A stretch of 64,000 bases of DNA from Corynebacterium poyangense (GTDB lineage: Bacteria > Actinomycetota > Actinomycetes > Mycobacteriales > Mycobacteriaceae). Where the stretch lies: positions 248,001 through 312,000 of the forward strand of contig NZ_CP046884.1 in the NCBI RefSeq assembly GCF_014522205.1, in the 5' to 3' direction. Below the pieces are notes generated by a model, which searched no databases, was not told the DNA's origin, and was given only the letters and a program-made list of their open reading frames with translations. The translations under genes and the position numbers were made by a program. Position 1 is the first letter of the stretch; each line of letters starts with the position of its first letter. Below are positions 34,061-44,458 of the stretch, one piece after another.

Positions 34061-34920
34061 TGACAAGATTCCGGAAGGTCTTCATTCCCTTCATTATTGC
34101 TGCGGCAACCTTATTGTTGGCGCGCCAAGCCGCAGCAGCACCATTAGCAGTAGAGCATGGTGATGGCGGTTTAGTTTCGGCCTCCTGTGATAACAGCCAC
34201 GCCCAGGTGCGTATTGACGCCAAAGATGCTCCCGGCATGGCCTGGTGTTTTGAGCTGGTCAGAGTATCTGGGTGGGTGAGCTTAGAAGCCACCGGTTCCT
34301 ATGGGGTCACAAATACCTTGTCTCAGCCAGTCCGAGTGGCGGTTAAACACCCCACCGGTCAGGTGTATTGGCAAGTTGTCGTTCCTCCTGGAGGGGTAGC
34401 CCCGGTGCTGGTGTCAGGCCAAACGTCCGTGGTGGTGGAGTTAGCTAGTGGACCACTAGGGGGCCCTACGGGGCCATCGACAAGTACCTTTGCGGAAGGC
34501 CGGCAAGTAAGTTTGCGGAATACGGCCACCCAAAAAGTATTGATGTCCACGTGGTCTGGGGTGTCTGTAGGGCAGGTAAACCGGGATAGCTCATTTACAA
34601 CTAGAGTGCAGGCAACCTGGTTAGTTACTAGGGCCCGTGACGTATCGGGGTGTTTTATGCTCACAAAGCCTGAAGACCCTCAGATTAGTCTGCGAGTAGA
34701 AGGTGCTGAAGTAGTAGCAAAGGTCGGGGACTCTCAAGGCGGAAACGGTACGTGGTGTGTGGTCAGCGGTGAAACACCCAGTTCTATTCGTCTGATCAAT
34801 CAGGCTCATCCAACTATGGCTTTGGGGGTAGATAAAAACGGCTCACCAGGGTTGGTAGGGGTGCAAGATGGTGGGTCAGAGTGGTTTGTTGATGATGCTT
34901 TAGCGTGGGTTATGGCGTAG
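34060..34920 (+). CDS. Secreted protein with possible AbfB-like beta-trefoil
   Basis: From ATG 34060 (TAATGA overlap with the previous stop) the product has 286 residues and a clear signal peptide (VFIPFIIAAATLLLARQAAAAP). The first part (about 30-145) is beta-rich with Cys; the second (about 150-270) has repeats such as RQVSLRNTATQKVLMSTW and then SIRLINQAHPTMALGV, which look like AbfB or ricin-type trefoil blades. The identification is tentative. It lies between the LGFP protein and the large toxin in a tight operon and may bind envelope polysaccharide or help display the toxin; that is inference. Confidence 0.65.
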   Translation: MTRFRKVFIPFIIAAATLLLARQAAAAPLAVEHGDGGLVSASCDNSHAQVRIDAKDAPGMAWCFELVRVSGWVSLEATGSYGVTNTLSQPVRVAVKHPTGQVYWQVVVPPGGVAPVLVSGQTSVVVELASGPLGGPTGPSTSTFAEGRQVSLRNTATQKVLMSTWSGVSVGQVNRDSSFTTRVQATWLVTRARDVSGCFMLTKPEDPQISLRVEGAEVVAKVGDSQGGNGTWCVVSGETPSSIRLINQAHPTMALGVDKNGSPGLVGVQDGGSEWFVDDALAWVMA

Positions 34921-34926
34921 GGCGGA

Positions 34927-37900
34927 ATGGGGATGTTGAGAAGAAAAATAAGGGTAACCGCCGTCGCCGTGGTGACCGTGCTCGCAGTTATTTTTAGCGA
35001 TTCCTATGCCGCGCTGGTAGCCCGGGCGGACGAAGAAAATCATCAACTTAGTGAGCTTCAGGCGCAGGAGAGGCGCGAGGCTTTGGTTGCGTTATTGCAA
35101 TCAGGGCTTCCGGTGTCAGCGGCGGTGGCTAGAGAAACCTTGCTTGGGGGTGAGGAGGCAGTTAAGCGCTTTGCTGAAGAGGGGACGAAAGATGACGTCT
35201 TGGCTGAAGATCTGCGTGAATTGTTGACCCTGTTGGGGCAGGTAGTTGGGGAAGAAACAAACCAGGAGATCGCCCGGCTCATTAGTCAAGGTGATGTGAA
35301 TTCGATGGTTCAATTCTTGGAGGGAGGGTGGCAGGAATTCCAGGCCAAGGATGACCGAAAAACTGCGTGGTTAGCTACACAGGCGCCAGAGGGGAGCGTT
35401 GAAAAGCAGCGCGCAGAGGAGGCGTTAAGGAACGGCTCTTCGGAGGCGGTGCAGGAATTCGCAGCTCAAGGCCTATATGAGGCGAAAGCTCATGATCAGC
35501 GGATTCGAGTATGGAAACTCATTCAAGATGGTCCTCCTGAGGTGCAGAGTGCAGCGACGGTAGCTGTGCAACAAGGTTCGCAAGAGGCAATTGAGGATTT
35601 TCTACGGTTTGGTTACCCCGCAGCGCTGCTTCATGCCGAAGAAAGCTTGACGATGGGCCAGCTGGTGGAAGAAGCTAATGTGCAATCTGAATTGGCTTGG
35701 GAAGGCGCTAGCATGGCGCAACAACAGGCGGAACGCGCAGCCCGAGCCGTAGAGGCAGCTCGAATTGCCACTGAGCGGGCGCGCGATGAGGCTCTCCGGG
35801 CTCAAGAAGCCGAGCGGCGGGGAGCTGAAGCGGCCGAACAAGCTGGACGGTTAGCTCGACGTACTGGATTCTTAGCTGATCAGGCGGTGGCTGCTGCTAG
35901 GGAAGCTAGATCTGCCTTGCAGATGACTGTTAGTGCGTTGATGAGGGCTCAAGCTGCAGCAACTCGCGCGCAACAGGCAGCATCAAGTGCCGCATATTAT
36001 GCTTCGGCAGCCGGGCGAGATGCATCCTTTGCTGCTCAGGCAAGGCAAGCGGCTGAGGCTGCTCGCTCAGCCCAGGACGCGGTAAAAGGTGCAGCCTATA
36101 ACATGGATCTAGCTAACCAGGCATTAAATGCTGCGAGGAGTGCAGGACAGTCAGCGGGATCAGCGGCGGCTAATGCTGACCAAGCAGCAGGAGCTGCCTC
36201 CCAGGCAGCCTCAGCTGCGGGAGAAGCGGGCCAAGCGGCGGCGGAAGCACAGGCCGGTGCCGCACAGGCTCAAGCTGCAGCGGGGAGGGCCCGGTCAGCG
36301 GCTAATGAGATTGATCACCTGGTGTCTCAGATTGCGGGGTTAGTAGAAGAAACCAAGAAAGCCGCCGAAGAAGCTGGGATTCATGCGGAAAGAGCGGCAG
36401 AGGCAGCGGAGGAAGCAGCGCGTCAGGCAGGCAATGCGGAATGGTTTGCCACAGTTGCCGGTGATTATGCTGCGCAGGCTGACAAGGCAGCTGAACGCTT
36501 AGATGAGTTAGTTCAGCTAGGGCAAACAACTAGAGATACCGCGGAGGCAGCCTATAACGGGCTGGTTGAGGCGGAACGTGACGTGCAGCTAGCAAGAAGT
36601 GAAGCTGCACGGCAGCAGGAAGAACAAAAGAAAGGCATTGAGGACGAGAAGAAAAGAAAACTGGATGAAGTAGAGCAGGATATTAAGCGGCTTCGTACAG
36701 GGGAATTAAAAGCAGATGATGCTCAGGCCGTAGAGATTATGGTGAATGCCGCTGAGTTTGGGAAACCAACTATGAAAGAGGCTGCGGGTGTGGCGCTGAG
36801 CGGCGGTAGTGAAGACATCCAGAAGTTCATCGATGAAGACCTCAGTGATGTCTACTATCAACAGCGGGTTGGGGAATTAGCATCCCTGATGGAGTCCGCA
36901 CCTGAAGAAGACATCAGATTAAAAGCTGAGGGGATGTGGTATGAGGACCTTGAAACTATTGAAGAATTCCTTGATGTAGAAGTTCCGGGACTTCAGATTC
37001 CCAGGCTAAGGCAGGAAGCATTTGAACTTCGTGATCGAGGAGGCGAAGAAGTCCGAGTTGCCGCTGACCAAGCACTAGTTAAAGGCAGCTTTGAAGAATT
37101 AGATGGGTTTATTAACGGAGGTGGATTTGAAGAGGCATTAAGGAAGGATCAACTAAAAAATGCCTATGAGGTGCTGGACACCGGAACCCCGTTGGTGAAG
37201 GTGTATGCCGAAGCCGCTATCCGAGGCGATAGTAATGCTCTTAACCGCTTCTACTATGTGGGACGCCACGAAGCGCAGCGGCTAGATGATGTGCATAGTT
37301 CACACGTGGCCCGGATGCAAGCTAATTTGGACAGGATGGAGGCCCAGGCTGCCAAAGCCCATGAGGATGCCTCACGCGCGCAAGAAGCCTATCAACATGC
37401 GCGAGGATCCGCTGAGCAAGCCAGAAACTATGCCCACAAGGCTGAAGAGTATGCAGGCGTAGCGCGGCAGGCGTATGAACGCGCCCAGGAACATGTGACT
37501 ACCGCGAGTCAAGCGTATGACGTAGCTAGGGGACATCAGAAACGAGCGCATGACGCAGCTGCACAGGCGGAGGCGGACGCTAGGCAGGCTGCAAGTAATG
37601 CGGATCAGGCGGTTGCGCAGAAGGCCGTGGCGGAGCAAGCTGCAAGTCAGGCGGCTGCTAGTGCTCAGGAAGCGCGCGGTTATGCTCTTCAAGCTGAAAA
37701 TGATGCAGCGGTGGCAGGAGAAGTGGCGCAAGAAGCGTATATATTTGCGCAGAACCTTGAGTTGGAGGAAAGACAGCAAGCTGCCTTAGCGGCAGCAGAA
37801 GAAGGAGACTCTACCGCAGAAGCCTCAGTGCTGGAGGTGGTGAGAAATGAAATAGGGCCGGAAGCGCTTGATCTGATCTTAGAACTCGTTGGTATCAACG

Positions 37901-38814
37901 ATTTACGGCGATGTGTGGGCGGAGATGTTGGGGCGTGCCTCATGAGCGTGGTGGGATTAATTCCTGTCGGCAAAATCGGAAATCTCTTGATGAAGTCTTC
38001 AAAAATAGCCAGAGCAGTGAGCCGGTTAACTTCAGCTGCCGGAAGAATAGCTAGCAAATGGAAAGAATCAAGGATAGCCCGAGCAGCGGCTAAACATGCA
38101 AAACATTCGCCTGCATGTAGTGTGCCAATAGCCCAAGGCTCAAAAGAAGAATCAGTCTTAAAATTTGAGGTAGTAGCGAAGCCCGGTGCGTCCCTAGTTG
38201 AGGACAGAAGCGGTCCTCCCGCCTGGAATAGTTCTTTTAATATACAGCTAGCAGCTGACTGCATTCCTGCAACGGTGGTGCGGACTAGAAAAGGGCATGC
38301 CGTTATTAACGGAAAATATGCTGGAAGGCATTTAGTTAAAGTAGTGCCTAATTGGGAGCCGCCACATGTAGGGAAACTAAGAGAAGTGAAAACATTTTAT
38401 TCCAAGTTCGGCTTTCCTGATGTGAAAGACATGATATTTCGTCCTGAGAAACATGGTGTTGAAGCGAAAAATATTGTGAGGATTGAGCCATCAAAAACTC
38501 GGTTTACTGATAATAAACGAGCCGATGAACTGGCTGGAATTGATAGAGCTTTCAGGAAAAAACATAACTTGGTGTGGCACCATACAGAAGAAGAAGGAGT
38601 ATTGGTTCTTGTACATAAGGAGCCTCATGATGCATTTCGGCACACCGGAGGTTTTTATTTATGGGGAGGAAAGTATAGACGGCTGCCGAAAGAAGTGCAG
38701 AAAAAGCATCAGTTTGACTGCCCTATAAATCCAGCCGGGACATTCTTAGGGGATGCGGTGCGTCAACTTCCGCGACCAACAACATTAGTGGCATGTAGGA
38801 GCTGGAATCCCTAA
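34927..38814 (+). CDS. Polymorphic toxin: secreted ALF-repeat, Ala-rich protein with C-terminal WHH nuclease
   Basis: The 1295-residue protein has an N-terminal signal or anchor (TAVAVVTVLAVIFSDSYAALVARA). ALF-type repeats follow (about 40-235; EALRNGSSEAVQEFAAQG is one), then a long Ala/Gln/Glu-rich coiled coil (about 240-575), more ALF-like repeats (about 590-785) and a second coiled coil to about 965. A pre-toxin module reads LRRCVGGDVGACLMSVVGLI. The last 130 residues form the toxin tip: NLVWHHTEEEGVLVLVHKE, with the WHH triad from residue 1217, and FRHTGGFYLWGG match WHH-type HNH/endonuclease VII-fold nuclease domains. Two immunity-like genes follow. It probably kills rival cells by cutting nucleic acid after delivery; the delivery route is not evident. 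Confidence 0.85.
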   Translation: MGMLRRKIRVTAVAVVTVLAVIFSDSYAALVARADEENHQLSELQAQERREALVALLQSGLPVSAAVARETLLGGEEAVKRFAEEGTKDDVLAEDLRELLTLLGQVVGEETNQEIARLISQGDVNSMVQFLEGGWQEFQAKDDRKTAWLATQAPEGSVEKQRAEEALRNGSSEAVQEFAAQGLYEAKAHDQRIRVWKLIQDGPPEVQSAATVAVQQGSQEAIEDFLRFGYPAALLHAEESLTMGQLVEEANVQSELAWEGASMAQQQAERAARAVEAARIATERARDEALRAQEAERRGAEAAEQAGRLARRTGFLADQAVAAAREARSALQMTVSALMRAQAAATRAQQAASSAAYYASAAGRDASFAAQARQAAEAARSAQDAVKGAAYNMDLANQALNAARSAGQSAGSAAANADQAAGAASQAASAAGEAGQAAAEAQAGAAQAQAAAGRARSAANEIDHLVSQIAGLVEETKKAAEEAGIHAERAAEAAEEAARQAGNAEWFATVAGDYAAQADKAAERLDELVQLGQTTRDTAEAAYNGLVEAERDVQLARSEAARQQEEQKKGIEDEKKRKLDEVEQDIKRLRTGELKADDAQAVEIMVNAAEFGKPTMKEAAGVALSGGSEDIQKFIDEDLSDVYYQQRVGELASLMESAPEEDIRLKAEGMWYEDLETIEEFLDVEVPGLQIPRLRQEAFELRDRGGEEVRVAADQALVKGSFEELDGFINGGGFEEALRKDQLKNAYEVLDTGTPLVKVYAEAAIRGDSNALNRFYYVGRHEAQRLDDVHSSHVARMQANLDRMEAQAAKAHEDASRAQEAYQHARGSAEQARNYAHKAEEYAGVARQAYERAQEHVTTASQAYDVARGHQKRAHDAAAQAEADARQAASNADQAVAQKAVAEQAASQAAASAQEARGYALQAENDAAVAGEVAQEAYIFAQNLELEERQQAALAAAEEGDSTAEASVLEVVRNEIGPEALDLILELVGINDLRRCVGGDVGACLMSVVGLIPVGKIGNLLMKSSKIARAVSRLTSAAGRIASKWKESRIARAAAKHAKHSPACSVPIAQGSKEESVLKFEVVAKPGASLVEDRSGPPAWNSSFNIQLAADCIPATVVRTRKGHAVINGKYAGRHLVKVVPNWEPPHVGKLREVKTFYSKFGFPDVKDMIFRPEKHGVEAKNIVRIEPSKTRFTDNKRADELAGIDRAFRKKHNLVWHHTEEEGVLVLVHKEPHDAFRHTGGFYLWGGKYRRLPKEVQKKHQFDCPINPAGTFLGDAVRQLPRPTTLVACRSWNP

Positions 38815-38894
38815 AGGGTTTGCTCTTAAGTGATAGTAATGGACACGATGAAGAAATTCGTTAGTGATTAAAAAATTAAAGTCGAGGAAAAGAA

Positions 38895-40091
38895 ATGAAT
38901 GATTACAATGACCCACTATTGGATGATGTTGCTTATTGGAAAAATAGGGTGATTGAAGAGAAAGAGCCTTTTATCTGGATGCTTAAAGGGATCGAGCAAG
39001 GTCCGATTTGTCCTGAGGTTCAGGAGTGTCTTGATTATTGGGAGGAAGAATTTCCGGATATAGAGCGTATCTTCCGGATAGTGAATTGTCTGCCCTTTGC
39101 AAACGAAAGATTAATTCCTGGGTATGACCACTTTGGAGACTATGAGGAGTTAGATTTTATAGCATGGTGTTTATGGTTTCTCCACCCGTTTAGAACCTAT
39201 ACTAGTTTTGAAGAATTTTTTGAAAAACCAGGCCTTTACCCAAGTAAAACTCTATTTACCAAGATAACTGGGTCCTGTTGTCGGCCCCCGCAGGAACATG
39301 CCCGGTACATTGTTACTTGGCCTGTAGCTGAGCGATGGTGGGAGAAGGGTGTTGATCGGGGTGTTATTCGTTGTGTGGATGGGGTGTATCTGCCTGATGA
39401 TGGGTATGTGCGGAAATTGATTGAAACCCTGCGGGAGGTTGGTTTTCCGTGGGACGGGGTGGATTTGGATTGGTTGTTGGGTGAGGTTCGTCAGGGTCGT
39501 AGAGTTGAGGCGGTAGGGATTGATGCGTCAAAGATTGAGGCACCACGGAAGAGTAAGAAACAGTTGGTGAACGAGTGTATTGAGAAGAATGAGCAGTGGT
39601 GTGGGCATGAGTTGCCGAAGGGGTTAAAGAAGTTTTGGCGTTCGGGTAAGGAGTTGGGGGAGGATCGTGAGTGGGTTTCGGGTCCGTGGCATCCGTTGAA
39701 TGGGATGTCTGTTGAGATTTTTGAGTGTGATCGTTTTATTGATAATGCGAAGGTAGCGAGTGAGTGGGTGGGGCGTCATGGTGTTGTGGTGTTTGCTGGT
39801 GGTGAGGAAGGGTTTCATGAGTGTTTAGGGATTAATGTTGAGCGTCCTGGGGTGCCGGTGGGTGCGGTGGTGTATTTGGATAATGAGGGTGATCATCCTG
39901 TTACCCAGGTAGCGAAGGATTTTGATGAGTTTATGAAGATGTTGTCTTCGTGTCCTTTGGAGGATATAGATCCTTATGATGAGGATGTGGAAGATCGTTT
40001 GATTTATGTGGATCCTGATGAGGCTGCGAGGGTGCCGGTAGCGTTGCCTATTCCTGGCAGACCAGACCCACGTGATGATCCTGAATGGTGA
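38895..40091 (+). CDS. SUKH-like immunity protein, first copy
   Basis: The 398-residue, acidic, cytoplasmic protein has no signal peptide. The C-terminal part has LPKGLKKFWRSGKELGEDRE and later GFHECLGINVERPGVPVGAV and then DFDEFMKMLSS, the pattern of SMI1/KNR4 (SUKH) immunity domains. The first 150 residues form a separate domain (WMLKGIEQGPICPEVQECLD, EEFPDIERIFRI) that is also present but diverged in the next gene. ATG with GAGGAAAAG upstream, 80 bases after the toxin. It is expected to neutralise the WHH nuclease in the producer; SUKH proteins are known partners of such nucleases, but binding here is inferred. Confidence 0.75.
   Translation: MNDYNDPLLDDVAYWKNRVIEEKEPFIWMLKGIEQGPICPEVQECLDYWEEEFPDIERIFRIVNCLPFANERLIPGYDHFGDYEELDFIAWCLWFLHPFRTYTSFEEFFEKPGLYPSKTLFTKITGSCCRPPQEHARYIVTWPVAERWWEKGVDRGVIRCVDGVYLPDDGYVRKLIETLREVGFPWDGVDLDWLLGEVRQGRRVEAVGIDASKIEAPRKSKKQLVNECIEKNEQWCGHELPKGLKKFWRSGKELGEDREWVSGPWHPLNGMSVEIFECDRFIDNAKVASEWVGRHGVVVFAGGEEGFHECLGINVERPGVPVGAVVYLDNEGDHPVTQVAKDFDEFMKMLSSCPLEDIDPYDEDVEDRLIYVDPDEAARVPVALPIPGRPDPRDDPEW
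39357..40084 (+). repeat. 728-bp direct repeat, copy 1
   Basis: Bases 39357-40084 recur at 40636-41363, offset 1279. The two translations agree at every shared residue, and I saw no base difference in the lines compared. It covers the last 60 percent of the first immunity gene. Identity at synonymous sites next to diverged 5' parts indicates recent duplication or gene conversion. Confidence 0.9.
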
Positions 40092-40149
40092 TATAACGAT
40101 GTTTATTTCTAGAATTCCTTGGCGGCGTTTTTTACAGAAGGTGGGTTTA

Positions 40150-41370
40150 ATGAAGAACTCTTTGAGTGATGACAAGGTGTTTAATGATGAAGAACTAAGG
40201 AAGATGGCAACATGGAAGCGTGGGGTTATCTTGATTGGTGAGCCCTGGGTGTGGAACCTTAAAGGGGTTCAACAAGGACCGATTGATCCTAAGATGATGG
40301 AGGTGCTTGATTACTGGGAGAAAGAATTCCCAGATATTGAGCGTATCTACCGAGTTGGGTATTCGCTGACGATTCAAAACTCAACTCCATATTTGAAGGA
40401 GGATCATTTTGGTCCTTATAATGAGGACGACTTTGTTGCTTTGTGTTTGTGGTTGATTAAACCTTTTAAAACCTATTCTTCTTTTGATGAAGTTTATGAT
40501 TCGCTTGATACTACTGCTGCGGAAAAAAGTTATTTTGTAGCCGGAACCCGGGATTCCTTTAGACCGATAGAGGGGCATGACTATGGGCCCGAACTTCCGC
40601 ATCTCTGGCGTACCCTTTGGAGTGATGGTATTAAGCGGGGTGTTATTCGTTGTGTGGATGGGGTGTATCTGCCTGATGATGGGTATGTGCGGAAATTGAT
40701 TGAAACCCTGCGGGAGGTTGGTTTTCCGTGGGACGGGGTGGATTTGGATTGGTTGTTGGGTGAGGTTCGTCAGGGTCGTAGAGTTGAGGCGGTAGGGATT
40801 GATGCGTCAAAGATTGAGGCACCACGGAAGAGTAAGAAACAGTTGGTGAACGAGTGTATTGAGAAGAATGAGCAGTGGTGTGGGCATGAGTTGCCGAAGG
40901 GGTTAAAGAAGTTTTGGCGTTCGGGTAAGGAGTTGGGGGAGGATCGTGAGTGGGTTTCGGGTCCGTGGCATCCGTTGAATGGGATGTCTGTTGAGATTTT
41001 TGAGTGTGATCGTTTTATTGATAATGCGAAGGTAGCGAGTGAGTGGGTGGGGCGTCATGGTGTTGTGGTGTTTGCTGGTGGTGAGGAAGGGTTTCATGAG
41101 TGTTTAGGGATTAATGTTGAGCGTCCTGGGGTGCCGGTGGGTGCGGTGGTGTATTTGGATAATGAGGGTGATCATCCTGTTACCCAGGTAGCGAAGGATT
41201 TTGATGAGTTTATGAAGATGTTGTCTTCGTGTCCTTTGGAGGATATAGATCCTTATGATGAGGATGTGGAAGATCGTTTGATTTATGTGGATCCTGATGA
41301 GGCTGCGAGGGTGCCGGTAGCGTTGCCTATTCCTGGCAGACCAGACCCACGTGATGATCCTGAGTATTAA
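40150..41370 (+). CDS. SUKH-like immunity protein, second copy
   Basis: The ATG at 40150 (MKNSLSDDKVFNDEEL) has a good ribosome site, AAGGTGG, and gives 406 residues; the frame is open further up, but those starts lack a site and overlap the first copy. The N-terminal domain (WVWNLKGVQQGPIDPKMMEV, KEFPDIERIYRV) is recognisably related to the first copy but clearly diverged. From GVIRCVDGVYL onward the protein is identical to it except the final residue (Tyr for Trp). It ends inside a long terminator stem. It may protect against a toxin variant or be a back-up; the different N-terminal domain is the only part that could change specificity. Confidence 0.75.
   Translation: MKNSLSDDKVFNDEELRKMATWKRGVILIGEPWVWNLKGVQQGPIDPKMMEVLDYWEKEFPDIERIYRVGYSLTIQNSTPYLKEDHFGPYNEDDFVALCLWLIKPFKTYSSFDEVYDSLDTTAAEKSYFVAGTRDSFRPIEGHDYGPELPHLWRTLWSDGIKRGVIRCVDGVYLPDDGYVRKLIETLREVGFPWDGVDLDWLLGEVRQGRRVEAVGIDASKIEAPRKSKKQLVNECIEKNEQWCGHELPKGLKKFWRSGKELGEDREWVSGPWHPLNGMSVEIFECDRFIDNAKVASEWVGRHGVVVFAGGEEGFHECLGINVERPGVPVGAVVYLDNEGDHPVTQVAKDFDEFMKMLSSCPLEDIDPYDEDVEDRLIYVDPDEAARVPVALPIPGRPDPRDDPEY
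40636..41363 (+). repeat. 728-bp direct repeat, copy 2
   Basis: Second copy of the repeat starting at 39357, forming the C-terminal part of the second immunity gene. Identity stops five bases before the end of each gene's last sense codons (Trp versus Tyr), so the repeat edges fall inside the genes. Confidence 0.9.
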
Positions 41371-41420
41371 AAAAGAGAAAGAGAAGAGAGGATAGAACCC
41401 CTCTTCTCTTTCTCTTTTTT
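41369..41420. terminator. Long bidirectional terminator
   Basis: A 20-bp perfect stem (left arm 41369-41388, right arm 41401-41420) made of A/G on one side and T/C on the other, ending in six T in both directions, with a 12-base loop. It closes the toxin/immunity operon on the plus strand and leuA on the minus strand. Confidence 0.9.
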
Positions 41421-41429
41421 ATGAGATCG

Positions 41430-43271
<1,842 letters not shown>

Positions 43272-43292
43272 TTAGCTTAAGGCTAGTGGGGT

Positions 43293-43333
43293 ACGGCCGG
43301 CGACACTCAACTCCGCGACGGGGTGCCGGCCGT
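43293..43333 (-). promoter_or_regulatory. Leader RNA hairpin of leuA
   Basis: The arms ACGGCCGGC (43293-43301) and GCCGGCCGT (43325-43333) are perfectly complementary over 9 GC-rich bases with a 23-base loop, starting 4 bases after the leader peptide stop. No T-run follows, so it is more likely a pause, anti-structure or Rho-related element than a simple intrinsic terminator. Confidence 0.6.
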
Positions 43334-43337
43334 GTAG

Positions 43338-43391
43338 TTAAGCCTGAAACCCGCCGCGGCTAAGAAGGAGAAGAAGCGCGCGATAAGTCAC
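43338..43391 (-). CDS. leuL: leuA leader peptide, 17 residues with five consecutive Leu
   Basis: GTG at 43391 opens an 18-codon frame giving MTYRALLLLLSRGGFQA and a TAA stop. Five Leu codons in a row (CTT CTT CTC CTT CTT) in a short peptide upstream of leuA are the signature of ribosome-mediated attenuation: scarcity of charged Leu-tRNA stalls the ribosome and changes the folding of the following hairpin. No Shine-Dalgarno is present, but the predicted transcription start falls on the GTG, so it is probably leaderless. The gene name is used for function; coding is inferred from composition and position. Confidence 0.8.
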   Translation of the reverse strand: MTYRALLLLLSRGGFQA

Positions 43392-43398
43392 GGTGAAT

Positions 43399-43427
43399 AC
43401 TGTAACCTACGCCACCGGAGTTGTCGA
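43399..43427 (-). promoter_or_regulatory. Promoter of leuL-leuA
   Basis: On the minus strand TCGACA (43422-43427) and TACAGT (43399-43404) are separated by 17 bases. The leader GTG begins 7 bases after the -10, at the expected transcription start. Confidence 0.6.
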
Positions 43428-43447
43428 CACAGGGGTCAACTTAGGGA

Positions 43448-44290
43448 TCAGTTTCCCAAGCCTTTTCGGGAGAGTGTCACAGTGGAGACGATGATGATAA
43501 GAAACGCAAAGCTGAGCCACCAATAGTCCTGGCCAGACACTTGGAAACTTTCCCCGAGGACGCTGAATCCGAGGACGAAAGCCACAATAGGTTCACCGAT
43601 TTTCATAGCCGGCAGAGAATTCTTGAGCGCTCCAGCATCAAAAGCAATCTGTTGAATTGCCGTCCCAAGAAGAGCCGAGGCAATCAGAGCATAAAGCTCC
43701 CACTGAGTAAGCAGATAAATGAAACCGCCGCGCCCAATAGCATCAGCCACCGCTTTAGAAAACACGGCAACATAGCCAAAGATTGCGCCAGTCACTAGCC
43801 CAAGAAGAAGAGCTTTTTCGCGCCGAATAAGGCGTCCGGCAAGGCGGTAAATGGTGGCTATGGCGATAGCACCTACCAGCAACGCTGGAATCCAGTGATG
43901 GATGCCGATAGATTGACGACCCCCCACCGGACGGCCGAGTAACACCACCACTGCCACCGCAATACTTAGTACCCCGGACCAGAAGATTTCGTCGACTGGG
44001 ATGCGTCGCCCATCATAGAGCGCGGAGATGGGGAGGGTGAACATTAAAGACATCACCAAGATGGGTTGAACTATAAGCAGTGGGCCGAAACCGAGGGCTA
44101 GAATTTGAAGTCCGTAGGCGATGAGAGAGGTGGATAGACCGGCCCACCAGAGGGGTTGCTGGACGGCGCTAAGAAGTGCTGAGTCTTCTGAAGGGCCGGC
44201 CTCAGCAATACGGTGGCGTACTGCGGTCCCCCAAGCGATAGTTAAAGCCGAGGCGAGGGCAAAAAATATCGCTAAAAAATTATTTGTCAC
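43448..44290 (-). CDS. DMT/EamA-like membrane transporter
   Basis: From GTG 44290 (TNNFLAIFFALASALTIAWG) the product has 280 residues and about nine or ten transmembrane helices in two related halves. The open frame runs further upstream, but that extension is Pro/Ser-rich and not membrane-like, so the later start is preferred. It resembles the DMT transporter found between leuA and lysC in corynebacteria; conserved features are VLVMSLMFTLPISALYDGR and KIGEPIVAFVLGFSVLGE. Substrate unknown; proximity to amino-acid genes is the only hint. Confidence 0.75.
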   Translation of the reverse strand: MTNNFLAIFFALASALTIAWGTAVRHRIAEAGPSEDSALLSAVQQPLWWAGLSTSLIAYGLQILALGFGPLLIVQPILVMSLMFTLPISALYDGRRIPVDEIFWSGVLSIAVAVVVLLGRPVGGRQSIGIHHWIPALLVGAIAIATIYRLAGRLIRREKALLLGLVTGAIFGYVAVFSKAVADAIGRGGFIYLLTQWELYALIASALLGTAIQQIAFDAGALKNSLPAMKIGEPIVAFVLGFSVLGESFQVSGQDYWWLSFAFLIIIVSTVTLSRKGLGN

Positions 44291-44458
44291 AGGTTTAGTG
44301 TAGTGGAGGGCAGAGGTAGGGTTGGGGTGAGATGGGGGCGGAAGAAAGCATGGCGAAAATCTCACTATAAGGAACGCTATCCCATTATTAGAGACACGGT
44401 GGGGCGCGCTAAAATATGAGACTCGTAAGGACATACCCGAAAGGAAAGGCGGCCTCAG

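Noticed and set aside
39364..39546. Repeated Pro/Thr/His-rich minus-strand ORFs in both immunity genes (also at 40643-40825)
   Set aside because: They are antisense shadows; they occur twice only because the underlying 728 bp is duplicated.
41369..41420. Purine-rich long stem as a CRISPR or regulatory repeat
   Set aside because: It is a single inverted repeat ending in T-runs on both sides between convergent genes, which a bidirectional terminator explains fully.
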